Assembly (NCBI RefSeq): GCF_000802155.2 | Contig: NZ_JQGJ02000001.1 | Coordinates: 620,001-684,000 of the forward strand | Direction: 5' to 3' | Source of the DNA: Pseudomonas frederiksbergensis | Lineage (GTDB): Bacteria > Pseudomonadota > Gammaproteobacteria > Pseudomonadales > Pseudomonadaceae | DNA: 64,000 nt | In this document: positions 53,858 through 61,605 of the stretch, in pieces | How the letters are laid out: each line of letters opens with the position of its first letter | How positions within the stretch are numbered: position 1 is the first letter of the stretch | Position numbers and translations under genes: made by a program | Notes under the pieces: model-generated | Seen by the model: only the letters and a program-made list of their open reading frames with translations | Told to the model about the DNA's origin: nothing | Databases searched by the model: none

Positions 53858-53929
53858 AAAAGAGGACAGTTTTTATAAACCAGCCAAAAAAAGACTTTCA
53901 TCGCGGCGAAATAAATCTGTCCCCTTTTT
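53858..53929. repeat. Imperfect inverted repeat, likely mobile-element edge
   Basis: AAAAGAGGACAGTTTTTATAAA (53858-53879) faces GAAATAAATCTGTCCCCTTTTT (53908-53929), whose complement reads AAAAAGGGGACAGATTTATTTC. The 3' copy is five bases from the IS66 remnant. Such GGGGACAGA-type ends occur beside transposase genes in Pseudomonas; here it is probably relic DNA. Confidence 0.45.
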
Positions 53930-53933
53930 CTCT

Positions 53934-54209
53934 CTGACGCGCTACCTCAATGATGGTGCTGTGCCCATCGACAACAACCGGGTCGAAAATACGATCCGGC
54001 CTTGGGCCCTTGGCCGTTCGAATTGGCTCTTCGCCGGATCACTGCGCAGCGGTAAACGAGCGGCGGCAATTATGAGCTTGATTCAATCGGCACGCATGAA
54101 TGGGCATGATCCGTTCGCGTATCTCAAGGATGTACTGACGCGGTTGCCGACACAGAGGGCCAGTGCAATTGACCAATTACTACCGCATCAATGGGCACAG
54201 GGCTCCTAA
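53934..54209 (+). pseudogene. IS66-type transposase, C-terminal remnant
   Basis: The frame encodes LTRYLNDGAVPIDNNRVEN, RPWALGRSNWLFAGS and AAIMSLIQSARMNGHDPFAY, the C-terminal end of IS66-family TnpC including the DNNRVEN segment with the last acidic residue of the active site. About 90 of more than 500 residues remain and no start codon or upstream part is present, so it is a dead fragment. Confidence 0.88.
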
Positions 54210-54226
54210 CACGCTATGAGCTACAT

Positions 54227-54685
54227 TCAGTCCGACGCGTCTGAATCTAATGGTGTCGATGCAGGTATTTGCCATGTGGGTTTTTTGTCATCCTGACTGT
54301 CGAAAATACGCCGCGCCTTGCGGAAATCCTCAACGTTCTCGACAACCCAAGTCCAGATAGGTGACATGCGGATCAACAGTCCCATACCCAGCGGCGTCAG
54401 CTCATACTCGACACGTGGCGGAATCTCACCGAACTCCCGCCGAACCACTAGGCCATCCCGCTCCATGGAGCGTAGCGTCTTGGTTAACATCCGCTGAGTC
54501 ACCCCAGTCATCTGCCTTTTTATTTCGGCATGGCGCATCGTGCCGTACACCCCCAGGGCATGCAGAATACCTAACGACCAGCGGCTACCTGCGTGAGCAA
54601 GCACTTCTCGTCTGACGCCATCATCGTCTTCTCTAAGCGTTCGGCAAATTGTTTCTGCCTGGCTGAGAGCCTCCTGATCGGTCAT
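54227..54685 (-). CDS. HxlR-family regulator
   Basis: A 152-residue winged-helix regulator of the HxlR type: GSRWSLGILHALGVYGTMRHAEIKR, then GVTQRMLTKTLRSMERDGLVVRR and PPRVEYELTPLG, the diagnostic segments. Start at ATG 54685; a GTG at 54703 would add six residues. Divergent from the NmrA-like gene, which it probably controls. Confidence 0.9.
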   Translation of the reverse strand: MTDQEALSQAETICRTLREDDDGVRREVLAHAGSRWSLGILHALGVYGTMRHAEIKRQMTGVTQRMLTKTLRSMERDGLVVRREFGEIPPRVEYELTPLGMGLLIRMSPIWTWVVENVEDFRKARRIFDSQDDKKPTWQIPASTPLDSDASD

Positions 54686-54781
54686 TTCATTCTCTGGTAT
54701 CACAGGTGTGCCTTCTTACGAACGTTGCCTAATCGTGCAAGCATTTGTTCATCTTACAGGCAACAGGTCTCAGGAGAAATC

Positions 54782-55729
54782 ATGACCGAAGTGACCCAGC
54801 TTTCCCCCCAATCCATTCTCGTTCTAGGCGCCGGTGAGCTTGGGCTGCCGGTTCTGCGCAATCTTGCGCGAGTAGCAAAGCGCGCGCCCGGCTCCACAAT
54901 CAGCGTCCTGCTCAGGGATTCGACCATCAACACTCAGGTGCCCGAGAAAAAGGTCGAAATCGATGAGCTTCGAGATCTCGGCATCCAGATGGTGGCCGCA
55001 GATCTCGTGAATAATTCAATCGATCAGCTGGCTGAAGTGTTCGCACGGTTCGATACCGTAATAGGCTGCGCAGGCATGGTTGCAGGCCGGGAAACCCCGA
55101 TGAAGCTGGCTAAAGCAGCTCTCAAGTCCGGTGTGAAGCGCTACTTTCCATGGCAGTTTGGTGTCGACTTCGAGGTAATCGGTCGGGGCAGTCCTCAAGA
55201 TCTGTTCGATGCTCAGCTTGATGTACGCGAATTGCTTCGCGCCCAGGATAAAACTGAATGGGTAATCATCTCGACGGGTATGTTCACTAGCTTTCTGTTC
55301 GAGCCAGTATTCGAGGTGGTTGACTTCGAAAACGATACCGTGAACGCGCTAGGCAGTCTTGAGACCAGCGTGACGCTCACGACTCCAGACGACATTGGTG
55401 CGTTGACAGCGGAAATTGTTTTCTTCGAACCTCGCTTCCGCGATCAGATTGTGTACCTCTCGGGAGATACAGTGACGTACGGAGAGGTTGCGAGCCTCCT
55501 CGAACGTGTACTGGGCCGCCCGTTCAAACGTAACGTGTGGACTGTTCCGTACTTGCTCCAAGAATTGGAGAGAGACCCAACGCATCACATCAAGAAGTAC
55601 CGCGCTGTGTTCGCCCAGGGCAGAGGCGTGGCCTGGCCTAAAGCAGGCACTTTCAACGCGCAGCAGTCGACTCAAGTCACGACCGCTGAGGAGTGGGCCC
55701 GTGCAAATCTGGCAACCTCATCAGCATAA
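54782..55729 (+). CDS. NmrA/isoflavone reductase-like NAD(P)H oxidoreductase
   Basis: A 315-residue atypical short-chain dehydrogenase of the NmrA/isoflavone-reductase group (aromatic alcohol reductase-like). NADP motif GAGELG (residues 17-22), LLRDSTIN, then KRYFPWQFGVDF where the family has the catalytic Lys region. CAGGAG lies six bases before the ATG at 54782; longer open frame upstream is not supported. Paired with an HxlR repressor, as is usual for inducible reductases of electrophiles. Confidence 0.87.
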   Translation: MTEVTQLSPQSILVLGAGELGLPVLRNLARVAKRAPGSTISVLLRDSTINTQVPEKKVEIDELRDLGIQMVAADLVNNSIDQLAEVFARFDTVIGCAGMVAGRETPMKLAKAALKSGVKRYFPWQFGVDFEVIGRGSPQDLFDAQLDVRELLRAQDKTEWVIISTGMFTSFLFEPVFEVVDFENDTVNALGSLETSVTLTTPDDIGALTAEIVFFEPRFRDQIVYLSGDTVTYGEVASLLERVLGRPFKRNVWTVPYLLQELERDPTHHIKKYRAVFAQGRGVAWPKAGTFNAQQSTQVTTAEEWARANLATSSA

Positions 55730-56237
55730 GGGAAGTAGCTGAACGAACGTTCTCGCGCTCGGAGTTGACCTGCTAAAAAGCTCCTCAGTCTGATAATGGG
55801 CGCTGATAACCGAAGCTAAGGCGCGGAGAATGGGTCTGGTAATCCAAGACGACCGAATCTTTATCTTATCCGCACCATCTGCCGAGGTCTGAGGCGTCCC
55901 ACTTCACTATCTATTGAGTTTTCTAAGCGCGAATTCCGAACCACGGTGACTTAACCAAGCGCTTACTAAAGCCTTGCAAATGAGCGTGGTTTTGAGGAGC
56001 ACGGGGGAGAATGGTGTGGTCAAGGTGTGTCTGCCGGACGCTTACGAAACATCCCCAGCAGCACTCCCAGCTCAGAGCGATGGGTGTAGTGGAGCCGAAA
56101 AAGGAAAAGCCCCGGCAAATGCCGAGGCTCTGTAAAAGATAGAAAGCAAAAAGCCCAACTTCAGAGTCGGGCTTTGCTCGCGGAAAAACCGCAAAGTAAT
56201 ACGAAATCGATAGACGGGGACCGCGGGTGTCAACCGG
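55730..56237. other. Intergenic region with two or three hairpins
   Basis: 508 bases with no credible gene. Near the right end are AGCCCCGGC-AAAT-GCCGAGGCT (56109-56130), AAAGCCC-N12-GGGCTTT (56151-56176) and GCGG-A5-CCGC (56181-56193). The second has flanking A and T runs and should terminate transcription, most likely of the minus-strand gene ending at 56238. The left part may be relic DNA near the island boundary. Confidence 0.5.
56151..56176 (-). terminator. Terminator downstream of the OB-fold protein gene
   Basis: AAAGCCC and GGGCTTT arms (seven base pairs, 12-base loop). On the minus strand it is followed by GCTTTCTATCTTTT. It lies about 60 bases beyond the stop of the gene ending at 56238. 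Confidence 0.65.
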
Positions 56238-56831
56238 TTATTGTGAGACTTCGCAATCTTCGAACATCGGCACTTTGGCTACGTCTCCCCTGCCCGTGCA
56301 GGCTACCGAAATTTGCGCACCTTTCTTGAGCGATGCGAGAGTGTCCATATCCGATTTTTCAAATTTGAACTGCGGGCCCAAATACGGGTTAGTCCCAGCA
56401 AGCACCAGATACGGCTTCCCGAGGAAGTCAGTGTTGATATCGGTGATGCGCCCGGTCACCTTCACGCGCTTACCCTTGTACTGCATGTCGGCAGCAACAG
56501 TGTTGTCTTCGTAATCTTGGGTGACCTTCGTCGACGTATAAGCTTTAAGCGGTTCTGCCTGGGCTGGCTGTTTAGGAGCCGAACCTGATGTATTGGATTG
56601 AGCCGCCCTTTCCTTGTAGGTGTCGTAGCTGGTTTTTGAAATCGAGCCCATACCAATCAACGACACTAGGCACAGGGCCATCCAGATGAAGCCAACGATG
56701 CGCGCGAAGGTAGAGTGCCCTTTTCTCAGCAGCATCCAGCCGAACAACAAGGGGAAGAATAAAATTCCTAGCCCCAGAAGAAACCCTACTTGCCGCTTTT
56801 TCGGAGCCGCCACTGCAACTGCTTCGTTCAT
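56238..56831 (-). CDS. Membrane protein with OB-fold tRNA_anti-like domain
   Basis: A 197-residue protein with two N-terminal helices (about 16-34 and 42-66), a linker rich in Ser/Ala/Gln, and a C-terminal OB-fold-like domain (MQYKGKRVKVTGRITDINTD to VPMFEDCEVSQ) resembling OB_tRNA_anti-like putative nucleic-acid or ligand-binding domains. ATG at 56831 with GGAGAG six bases upstream; upstream in-frame ATGs lack signals. Function unknown. Confidence 0.7.
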   Translation of the reverse strand: MNEAVAVAAPKKRQVGFLLGLGILFFPLLFGWMLLRKGHSTFARIVGFIWMALCLVSLIGMGSISKTSYDTYKERAAQSNTSGSAPKQPAQAEPLKAYTSTKVTQDYEDNTVAADMQYKGKRVKVTGRITDINTDFLGKPYLVLAGTNPYLGPQFKFEKSDMDTLASLKKGAQISVACTGRGDVAKVPMFEDCEVSQ

Positions 56832-57020
56832 TTCGCTCTCCATGGCGATAAGATGAGGCGGCATTTTGAACCCGCCATTATCAAATTGCCACTACCATCA
56901 CCAAGAACCTAAGCAGCCTCGCGGCGAGTATCGAGCGCTCCATCGATCCATGCGATACCTGCCTTCCACAGCTGTCCCACCGCGCAGAGTCCTCCAAATC
57001 CGGCCAGGTAAAAATTTAAG

Positions 57021-57458
57021 TCAATTCTCGTCTCGGAATTTTTTTGCCAGTACCCCAAGCCTAGTCATTACAGCATTGACTTTCGCCTTGTCATGCGCAG
57101 AGGGCGCGAAGAATGCCAGGATCATGTATCGGTCTTCATAAAGCTCGCCCTGCACGTAGACCAAAGCGGCATCCAACTGCGGCCGCTTTATGTCGCACTT
57201 TCTGTAGGCTTGCCGATCGGAGGCCCTGAACGTTTGGGGTGGTAAAGCGATATGAATATGACGAAGTTGCCCGGATCGAGCCGCTGCTGGCTCGTGATAC
57301 GGCTGATCACACCCCATGTAACTGGGAAGTGACTGACCTTTGCTATCCATGCAAACGGTAAAATCCTTGATTATCTGGGCTAGTGCGAAAGGATGGGCTG
57401 CGAGTGCCAACTCAATATCAGCCCGCAACTTAGGATGGATTTCGACTCGAATAGCCAC
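57021..57458 (-). CDS. YafO-family toxin, GTG start
   Basis: A 145-residue protein with the YafO signature: LRHIHIALPP, FRASDRQAYRKCD, AALVYVQGELYEDRYMILAFFAPSAHDKA and a C-terminal LAKKFRDE. YafO is a ribosome-dependent mRNA interferase. It begins with GTG at 57458, sharing one base with the stop of the preceding gene (TAGTG), so it is translationally coupled. A YafN-type antitoxin is not present. Confidence 0.8.
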   Translation of the reverse strand: MAIRVEIHPKLRADIELALAAHPFALAQIIKDFTVCMDSKGQSLPSYMGCDQPYHEPAAARSGQLRHIHIALPPQTFRASDRQAYRKCDIKRPQLDAALVYVQGELYEDRYMILAFFAPSAHDKAKVNAVMTRLGVLAKKFRDEN

Positions 57459-57988
57459 TATCCGACTTGATCGATCAGACGCTGCGTGTTGCGGGCCGTC
57501 AGGGTTTTCAGGCCGTCCAAGTCGATATCGCTTTCGATGACATTCGGAACGATGGTGCGTTGACGTATCAGGGAATCATTCATGGCCGCGACCGAGCGCG
57601 CCTTCGCTACAGCCCGAAGCAGCGTATTGAACTCTTTCTCGCGCCCGACCGGAGTACCAACTTCACGAAGCTTCTTCTCTACAAACCTAAGGTTGTCTGC
57701 GATCAAGCCAAAAGGATGGTCTTCCAAATGGCCTTCTGGAACGTCTTTCTCACACAATATCCTGGTGTATTTACTCATGTCGGCTTCGAGTTTGCGCAGT
57801 TCGCCAACAACACTTTTCACAAGGTCCTGCACGTTCGCCTGGGTCCGCTTCGCCGCTTCAGTTGACCGCTTGGCTGGCGCTACTTCCGCAAATGCGATTT
57901 GATCAGTCATGACCAAGCATGCCGCAACCATAGTCATGGCGATGGTCGGCCCCGACCAAGAGCCTTTGCTTTGAGCTGCTACTGTCAT
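57458..57988 (-). CDS. Unknown protein coupled to YafO, possible antitoxin partner
   Basis: A 176-residue protein directly before the YafO gene. From ATG 57988 it has a hydrophobic stretch with an AFA-like signal cleavage site (IAMTMVAACLVMTDQIAFAE), which would export it. From the later ATG at 57910 it would be cytosolic. The remainder is helical (NVQDLVKSVVGELRKLEADM). It has no similarity to YafN that I can see. The coupling suggests it is the antitoxin or a regulator, in which case the later start is likelier. Confidence 0.55.
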   Translation of the reverse strand: MTVAAQSKGSWSGPTIAMTMVAACLVMTDQIAFAEVAPAKRSTEAAKRTQANVQDLVKSVVGELRKLEADMSKYTRILCEKDVPEGHLEDHPFGLIADNLRFVEKKLREVGTPVGREKEFNTLLRAVAKARSVAAMNDSLIRQRTIVPNVIESDIDLDGLKTLTARNTQRLIDQVG

Positions 57989-58240
57989 AACGTCACCAAA
58001 CCTACCGAATTGCTCAAATACTATAACAGCGAAATCAAGGCTCGATGCATAGCACCGAGCAGTTGGTAGTAACGCCAGCGATACGCTCAATCCACCGGCT
58101 TACCAAACTCTTTTCCTGAACACATTCAGAGCGTAGCGGGATAAAAAATTTCTGGCGAGGGGCCTGGGACCAGATGGGTGCCTTTATAGAGATTTTCAGA
58201 AACCTCCTACGTCGCAGCTTTAAAAAACCCCAGACGCAAA

Positions 58241-58266
58241 AAGGGCCCACCTTTCGGTGAGCCCTT
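58241..58266 (-). terminator. Terminator of the tRNA-Val locus
   Basis: AAGGGC-c-CACC-TTTC-GGTG-a-GCCCTT stem, followed on the minus strand by a run of five T. It lies 30 bases beyond the tRNA-Val 3' end and is the intrinsic terminator that originally ended that tRNA transcript. Confidence 0.8.
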
Positions 58267-58295
58267 CTAGACCGCCCAGCAGAGCGGATTTTGTT

Positions 58296-58344
58296 TGGTA
58301 GGCGCGATTGGACTCGAACCAACGACCCCCACCATGTCAAGGTG
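58296..58344 (-). tRNA. tRNA-Val(GAC) 3' fragment (attachment site), not functional
   Basis: On the minus strand these 49 bases are the 3' part of a tRNA-Val with GAC anticodon: anticodon loop TTGACAT, variable loop, T arm GGTTCGAGTCC, acceptor strand and CCA (the 3' end is at 58296). Beyond 58344 the match to a tRNA stops abruptly, so the 5' part is missing. This is what remains when an element integrates at the 3' end of a tRNA gene. The intact gene should be at the far side of the prophage. Confidence 0.85.
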
Positions 58345-58504
58345 ACTTCGGAACGCACGCAACCTATTGATGCATAACGGAAACATGCCTAAACCAACAG
58401 GGTCAAAAATCGAAGTTACCACCCATAAGAATCAACAACTTAGCGCTGTATTTTCCTACAGTGCTTCGCCCTTCCCCCGGCGTTCTGCCGATCAACACCA
58501 ATCC

Positions 58505-59017
58505 CTATTTATGAAGTTCCCGCACATACGCCTGGCACGCCCGCAGCGCGATCAGCCCCCGGTCGCCGGCGTCGGTGATGGCGATAATTCTTTGAGCATG
58601 CGCTGGGTCAAGTTGGGCTCTTGTTCTTCCATCAACCACGCCGCCGGCGCCGGCGGTGGCAGGCACTGCGTTGCAACTGGCTGGATCCTCGGTAAGGAGG
58701 ACTGACAACCGGAGATCAGCAGTGGCAAGGCGATCGCGCAGGCGATCCTGATTCGTTTGAGCATCGCTCAGCTCCTTGTGGTGGGTTTGGTCATTGGCGG
58801 TCAGCTTCTGCTCCAGGGCCAGCCGCTTGCCCTGCTCTGCCTGGACCTGGTCCGCGGCCGCGCTGCCGATCTTGGCGAGGTCGGATAGATGAGCGTTGGC
58901 CTGCTCTGCCAGTCGACCGCTGTACCGCCAGTCCTGCACCTTCCATGTCGCGCTGATAGCCAGGATCATCGCCACGGCCACGCCGGTGATCATCAGCTTC
59001 AGCGTGCCGGGACTCAT
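58505..59017 (-). CDS. Rz-like inner membrane spanin
   Basis: A 170-residue type II inner spanin. N-terminal helix (about 8-25), then a periplasmic coiled coil (LAEQANAHLSDLAKIGSAAA and RLALEQKLTANDQTHHKELS). It disrupts the outer membrane at lysis with Rz1, which is encoded inside it. Overlaps the endolysin gene by four bases. Confidence 0.88.
   Translation of the reverse strand: MSPGTLKLMITGVAVAMILAISATWKVQDWRYSGRLAEQANAHLSDLAKIGSAAADQVQAEQGKRLALEQKLTANDQTHHKELSDAQTNQDRLRDRLATADLRLSVLLTEDPASCNAVPATAGAGGVVDGRTRAQLDPAHAQRIIAITDAGDRGLIALRACQAYVRELHK
58552..58764 (-). CDS. Rz1-like outer membrane spanin lipoprotein, nested in Rz
   Basis: A 70-residue Pro-rich lipoprotein (lipobox LISGC, Cys at 20) entirely inside the Rz gene in another frame. 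This nested layout is the classic lambda-type Rz/Rz1 arrangement. It pairs with Rz across the periplasm to fuse the membranes. Confidence 0.85.
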   Translation of the reverse strand: MLKRIRIACAIALPLLISGCQSSLPRIQPVATQCLPPPAPAAWLMEEQEPNLTQRMLKELSPSPTPATGG

Positions 59018-59565
59018 GACAGCACCTTCAGCGCGCGGTCATAGAATTCCAGCCGCTCGGCCAGCCCATTCACGCCGCCGTTGATGCGCTTGGTGATCGT
59101 TTCAAACGAACCTGAGTCGGCCAGCTTGTTCAGCTCCCGCGAATTCCAGAACCACGCCGCCGACTTCGCCGCCCACTCGGCCTGCTCGAGCAGCTCAGGC
59201 GTGCGCAACAGCCGATCATCACCGAAGAGTGCCTTGCTGCAGGCCAGGTAATTGTCGCGGCCGGTGATCTGGATCAGTCCACGCCCGCGGTACTTCTGAC
59301 CGTCACCGTCGGCCTCTGGCGTGTTGCCCAGGCGCTTGGCCAGCGTGCCGGTGTCGTACTTGCTCAGGTACTGGTCGCCACCCAGCTCCCGCACGTAGCG
59401 GAACTGGCCGGACTCATGCCCCACCTGAGCGATGAAGGCCGCCATGCGCAGCTTGGTGTTGATCTGATACCGGTCCATGGCCAGGCTCAGCGCAGACGCA
59501 AAAACGCCGGCTTGTTTGCCGGCGCTCGGGAGGATCCGCAGCAGTTGCTGCTGAGTGATGGACAT
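59014..59565 (-). CDS. GH19 family endolysin
   Basis: A 183-residue chitinase-like (GH19) muramidase/endolysin. Catalytic Glu candidates are in AQVGHESGQFRYVREL and downstream in DGDGQKYRGRGLIQITGRDNY, the family signatures. No signal peptide, so export needs a holin, which is not visible here. Confidence 0.9.
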   Translation of the reverse strand: MSITQQQLLRILPSAGKQAGVFASALSLAMDRYQINTKLRMAAFIAQVGHESGQFRYVRELGGDQYLSKYDTGTLAKRLGNTPEADGDGQKYRGRGLIQITGRDNYLACSKALFGDDRLLRTPELLEQAEWAAKSAAWFWNSRELNKLADSGSFETITKRINGGVNGLAERLEFYDRALKVLS

Positions 59566-59700
59566 CGAATTTCTCCAGACAAAAAAATACCGCGCATACG
59601 CAGTCTTGAGTTAAAATTTCTAGTTTCAACGCCCAAACAACCATGCAAATACCGCTTATCGCAGGTTGGCTAGCAAAATATTAAATCAATGGAATTGAAT

Positions 59701-61128
59701 ATGAATCAAAATAACAATACAGCTTCCCATCTTAAAGTATTCGACATATCAAAATATAAACTCAACACATCTGTTTATTTTCTACTGATTGCCGTATGCA
59801 TGACGATTGCACAAGTCAGCATTGCTCCAAGCGTATTGACAGGCGATGCTAGCTCTTATTGGCTACTTAGCAAACATATATTTGATTTTTCGTTCCCCCA
59901 AAACATTAGGGGATACTTCTTCCCGCTTTTGTTAACACCAGCAAGCATCGTATCCGGATTATTCCCCAGCCTAGGGATGGCGCCTCTTTTTGCACTTCAG
60001 ACACTTTTATACTCGACGTTTTTCTGCATAGTATCGCCACGTATTTTTTCATTCATCTTCGACAAACCAGCTAACGCAGCGCAGATACTGTTACCGCCAT
60101 TTCTATTGTGCGTTTTTTACCCAGGCCTGGTGACTTACCCACTCAGCGATCTACCTGCATTGACAATGCTGCTAACATCAATCTACATGTTGCTTGCAGC
60201 GGCCAGAAGTGAGTCAAACATTGGCTTCTATCGGAATATTCTATTAGCGGGATTTCTAGCATATGGCGCCTACAACACCAGGACCATTTATATTTTCCCA
60301 GTTGCAGGCCTGATGTTGTATTTGTTTATTTTAAAAAAATACGATAGAGATTCAAGAAGGCGACTTTTCACCATCTTTGCCTTTCTTATTGGCATAACGG
60401 CTTCCTCCATACCTCAGATAGCGATTAACTTAAAACACCATGGCAGCGCAACACCACTAGTCATCGCAAATATGCAGAATAAATCTCTATTTGCCAACCA
60501 GCTAAAATGGGGCATAACAATCCAACGTTACGAAACAACCCTACGAGAATCAGATGGAGAGGCGATGTCCGTGTTTCATTTTGATCCAGTTGGGGAAGAC
60601 TTCTTTAGACGACACAATCTGAGAAATGACGAGGCTTCAATAACGTGGTACGTCAAAACGGCCATGAAGGAGCCAGCAACTTTCGTCACATTGTACTGGC
60701 ACCACCTCCTTAATAGCTTAGACGCTAGGGACGGCGAGGTATATATAAAATCAAACTCTTCAGAAAAAATTGTGAAATCTATAACATCCATCACGATAGC
60801 ATTTTTTGGATTCATGCTGATCTTATTCTACATAGTCGGAAAACGCTTCAACAAAAATCAACTTGCAATAGCTGTGATAATAACAAGCCCCGCCATACTA
60901 ATTATTCCTGGCGCCGTAGAAACAAGATTCTCCATTCCGCTTCAACTGGTGTTTTACTCAGCACTGGCATTTAGCCTGCGAAGCGAATACTTAACCAAGA
61001 AAATAATACCGAAAGCGGCTTTGTCGCTAGGTTTGTACGCTTTTTTTATGATGCTGTGCTACGGCTCAATACAGCAATCGGTTTCATACCCCCTCAATAA
61101 AGTTCCTTCTGAGTATATTCGGAATTAG
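59701..61128 (+). CDS. Multispanning membrane protein, GT-C glycosyltransferase-like, AT-rich cargo gene
   Basis: A 475-residue protein with about 10-12 hydrophobic helices and a first periplasmic-side loop reading VLTGDASSYWLLSKH, the acidic residue placement of GT-C transferases. It lies in opposite orientation inside the phage late region and its base composition is far more AT-rich than its neighbours, both marks of a horizontally acquired moron. In phages such genes modify O antigen (serotype conversion). There is no gtrA or gtrB beside it, so that role is inferred. ATG at 59701 chosen over 59689. Confidence 0.7.
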   Translation: MNQNNNTASHLKVFDISKYKLNTSVYFLLIAVCMTIAQVSIAPSVLTGDASSYWLLSKHIFDFSFPQNIRGYFFPLLLTPASIVSGLFPSLGMAPLFALQTLLYSTFFCIVSPRIFSFIFDKPANAAQILLPPFLLCVFYPGLVTYPLSDLPALTMLLTSIYMLLAAARSESNIGFYRNILLAGFLAYGAYNTRTIYIFPVAGLMLYLFILKKYDRDSRRRLFTIFAFLIGITASSIPQIAINLKHHGSATPLVIANMQNKSLFANQLKWGITIQRYETTLRESDGEAMSVFHFDPVGEDFFRRHNLRNDEASITWYVKTAMKEPATFVTLYWHHLLNSLDARDGEVYIKSNSSEKIVKSITSITIAFFGFMLILFYIVGKRFNKNQLAIAVIITSPAILIIPGAVETRFSIPLQLVFYSALAFSLRSEYLTKKIIPKAALSLGLYAFFMMLCYGSIQQSVSYPLNKVPSEYIRN

Positions 61129-61142
61129 CAAAACAACAATCG

Positions 61143-61180
61143 GACTGGTGCGAGTGTTGAAGAAACACTTCGAACCAGTC
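61143..61180 (+). terminator. Imperfect hairpin after the cargo gene
   Basis: GACTGGT (61143-61149) and ACCAGTC (61174-61180) with inner arms GAGTGTT and AACACTTC. It ends 52 bases after the cargo gene stop and two bases into the end of the convergent chaperone gene. Suits a terminator between convergent genes. Confidence 0.6.
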
Positions 61181-61604
61181 AGCTGCCCGGGACGGCGGGC
61201 CACAATACATTACCCGGCCATCCAGCCTGTAGTTCAGCATTGCTTACCTCAATACAGTACTGTTTCCATAGCAACAAAGTTGCTTCCTCCTCCTCAGACG
61301 AAATGCCAAGATCTTGCTTGAACTGGAGAGGCTGAATAATAAGGCGATCGTTAGCTTGCCGGAGCAAGCTATCCCGAGTGTTCGTAGCGACAGCAAGCAG
61401 CTCCGCATAGGTCGGTGGCGGTGGGACGTATGGCGCAATAACCCATACACCATCTACCTGCTCCGCCGTCCATCCAGGAATCACATCAGGCTGATCGGTC
61501 ACGTCTACCCATACTAAGCTCGGGTGAAAAAGTGTGGTTATATCCAGATCTGTAGAAAACAGCTCAACGACGAGCCCATTATAGATATGCGCGTATGTCT
61601 TCAT
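61179..61604 (-). CDS. Phage tail fibre assembly chaperone-like protein
   Basis: A 141-residue protein directly after the tail-fibre gene. N-terminal beta-rich part (KTYAHIYNGLVVELFSTD) and a C-terminal helical part (TRDSLLRQANDRLIIQPLQFKQDLG) typical of tail fibre assembly proteins in Pseudomonas prophages. Start at ATG 61604, one base after the fibre stop. Confidence 0.78.
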   Translation of the reverse strand: MKTYAHIYNGLVVELFSTDLDITTLFHPSLVWVDVTDQPDVIPGWTAEQVDGVWVIAPYVPPPPTYAELLAVATNTRDSLLRQANDRLIIQPLQFKQDLGISSEEEEATLLLWKQYCIEVSNAELQAGWPGNVLWPAVPGS

Positions 61605-61605
61605 T

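Noticed and set aside
58296..58344. A complete tRNA gene
   Set aside because: The D arm and 5' acceptor strand are absent beyond 58344, so no cloverleaf can form.
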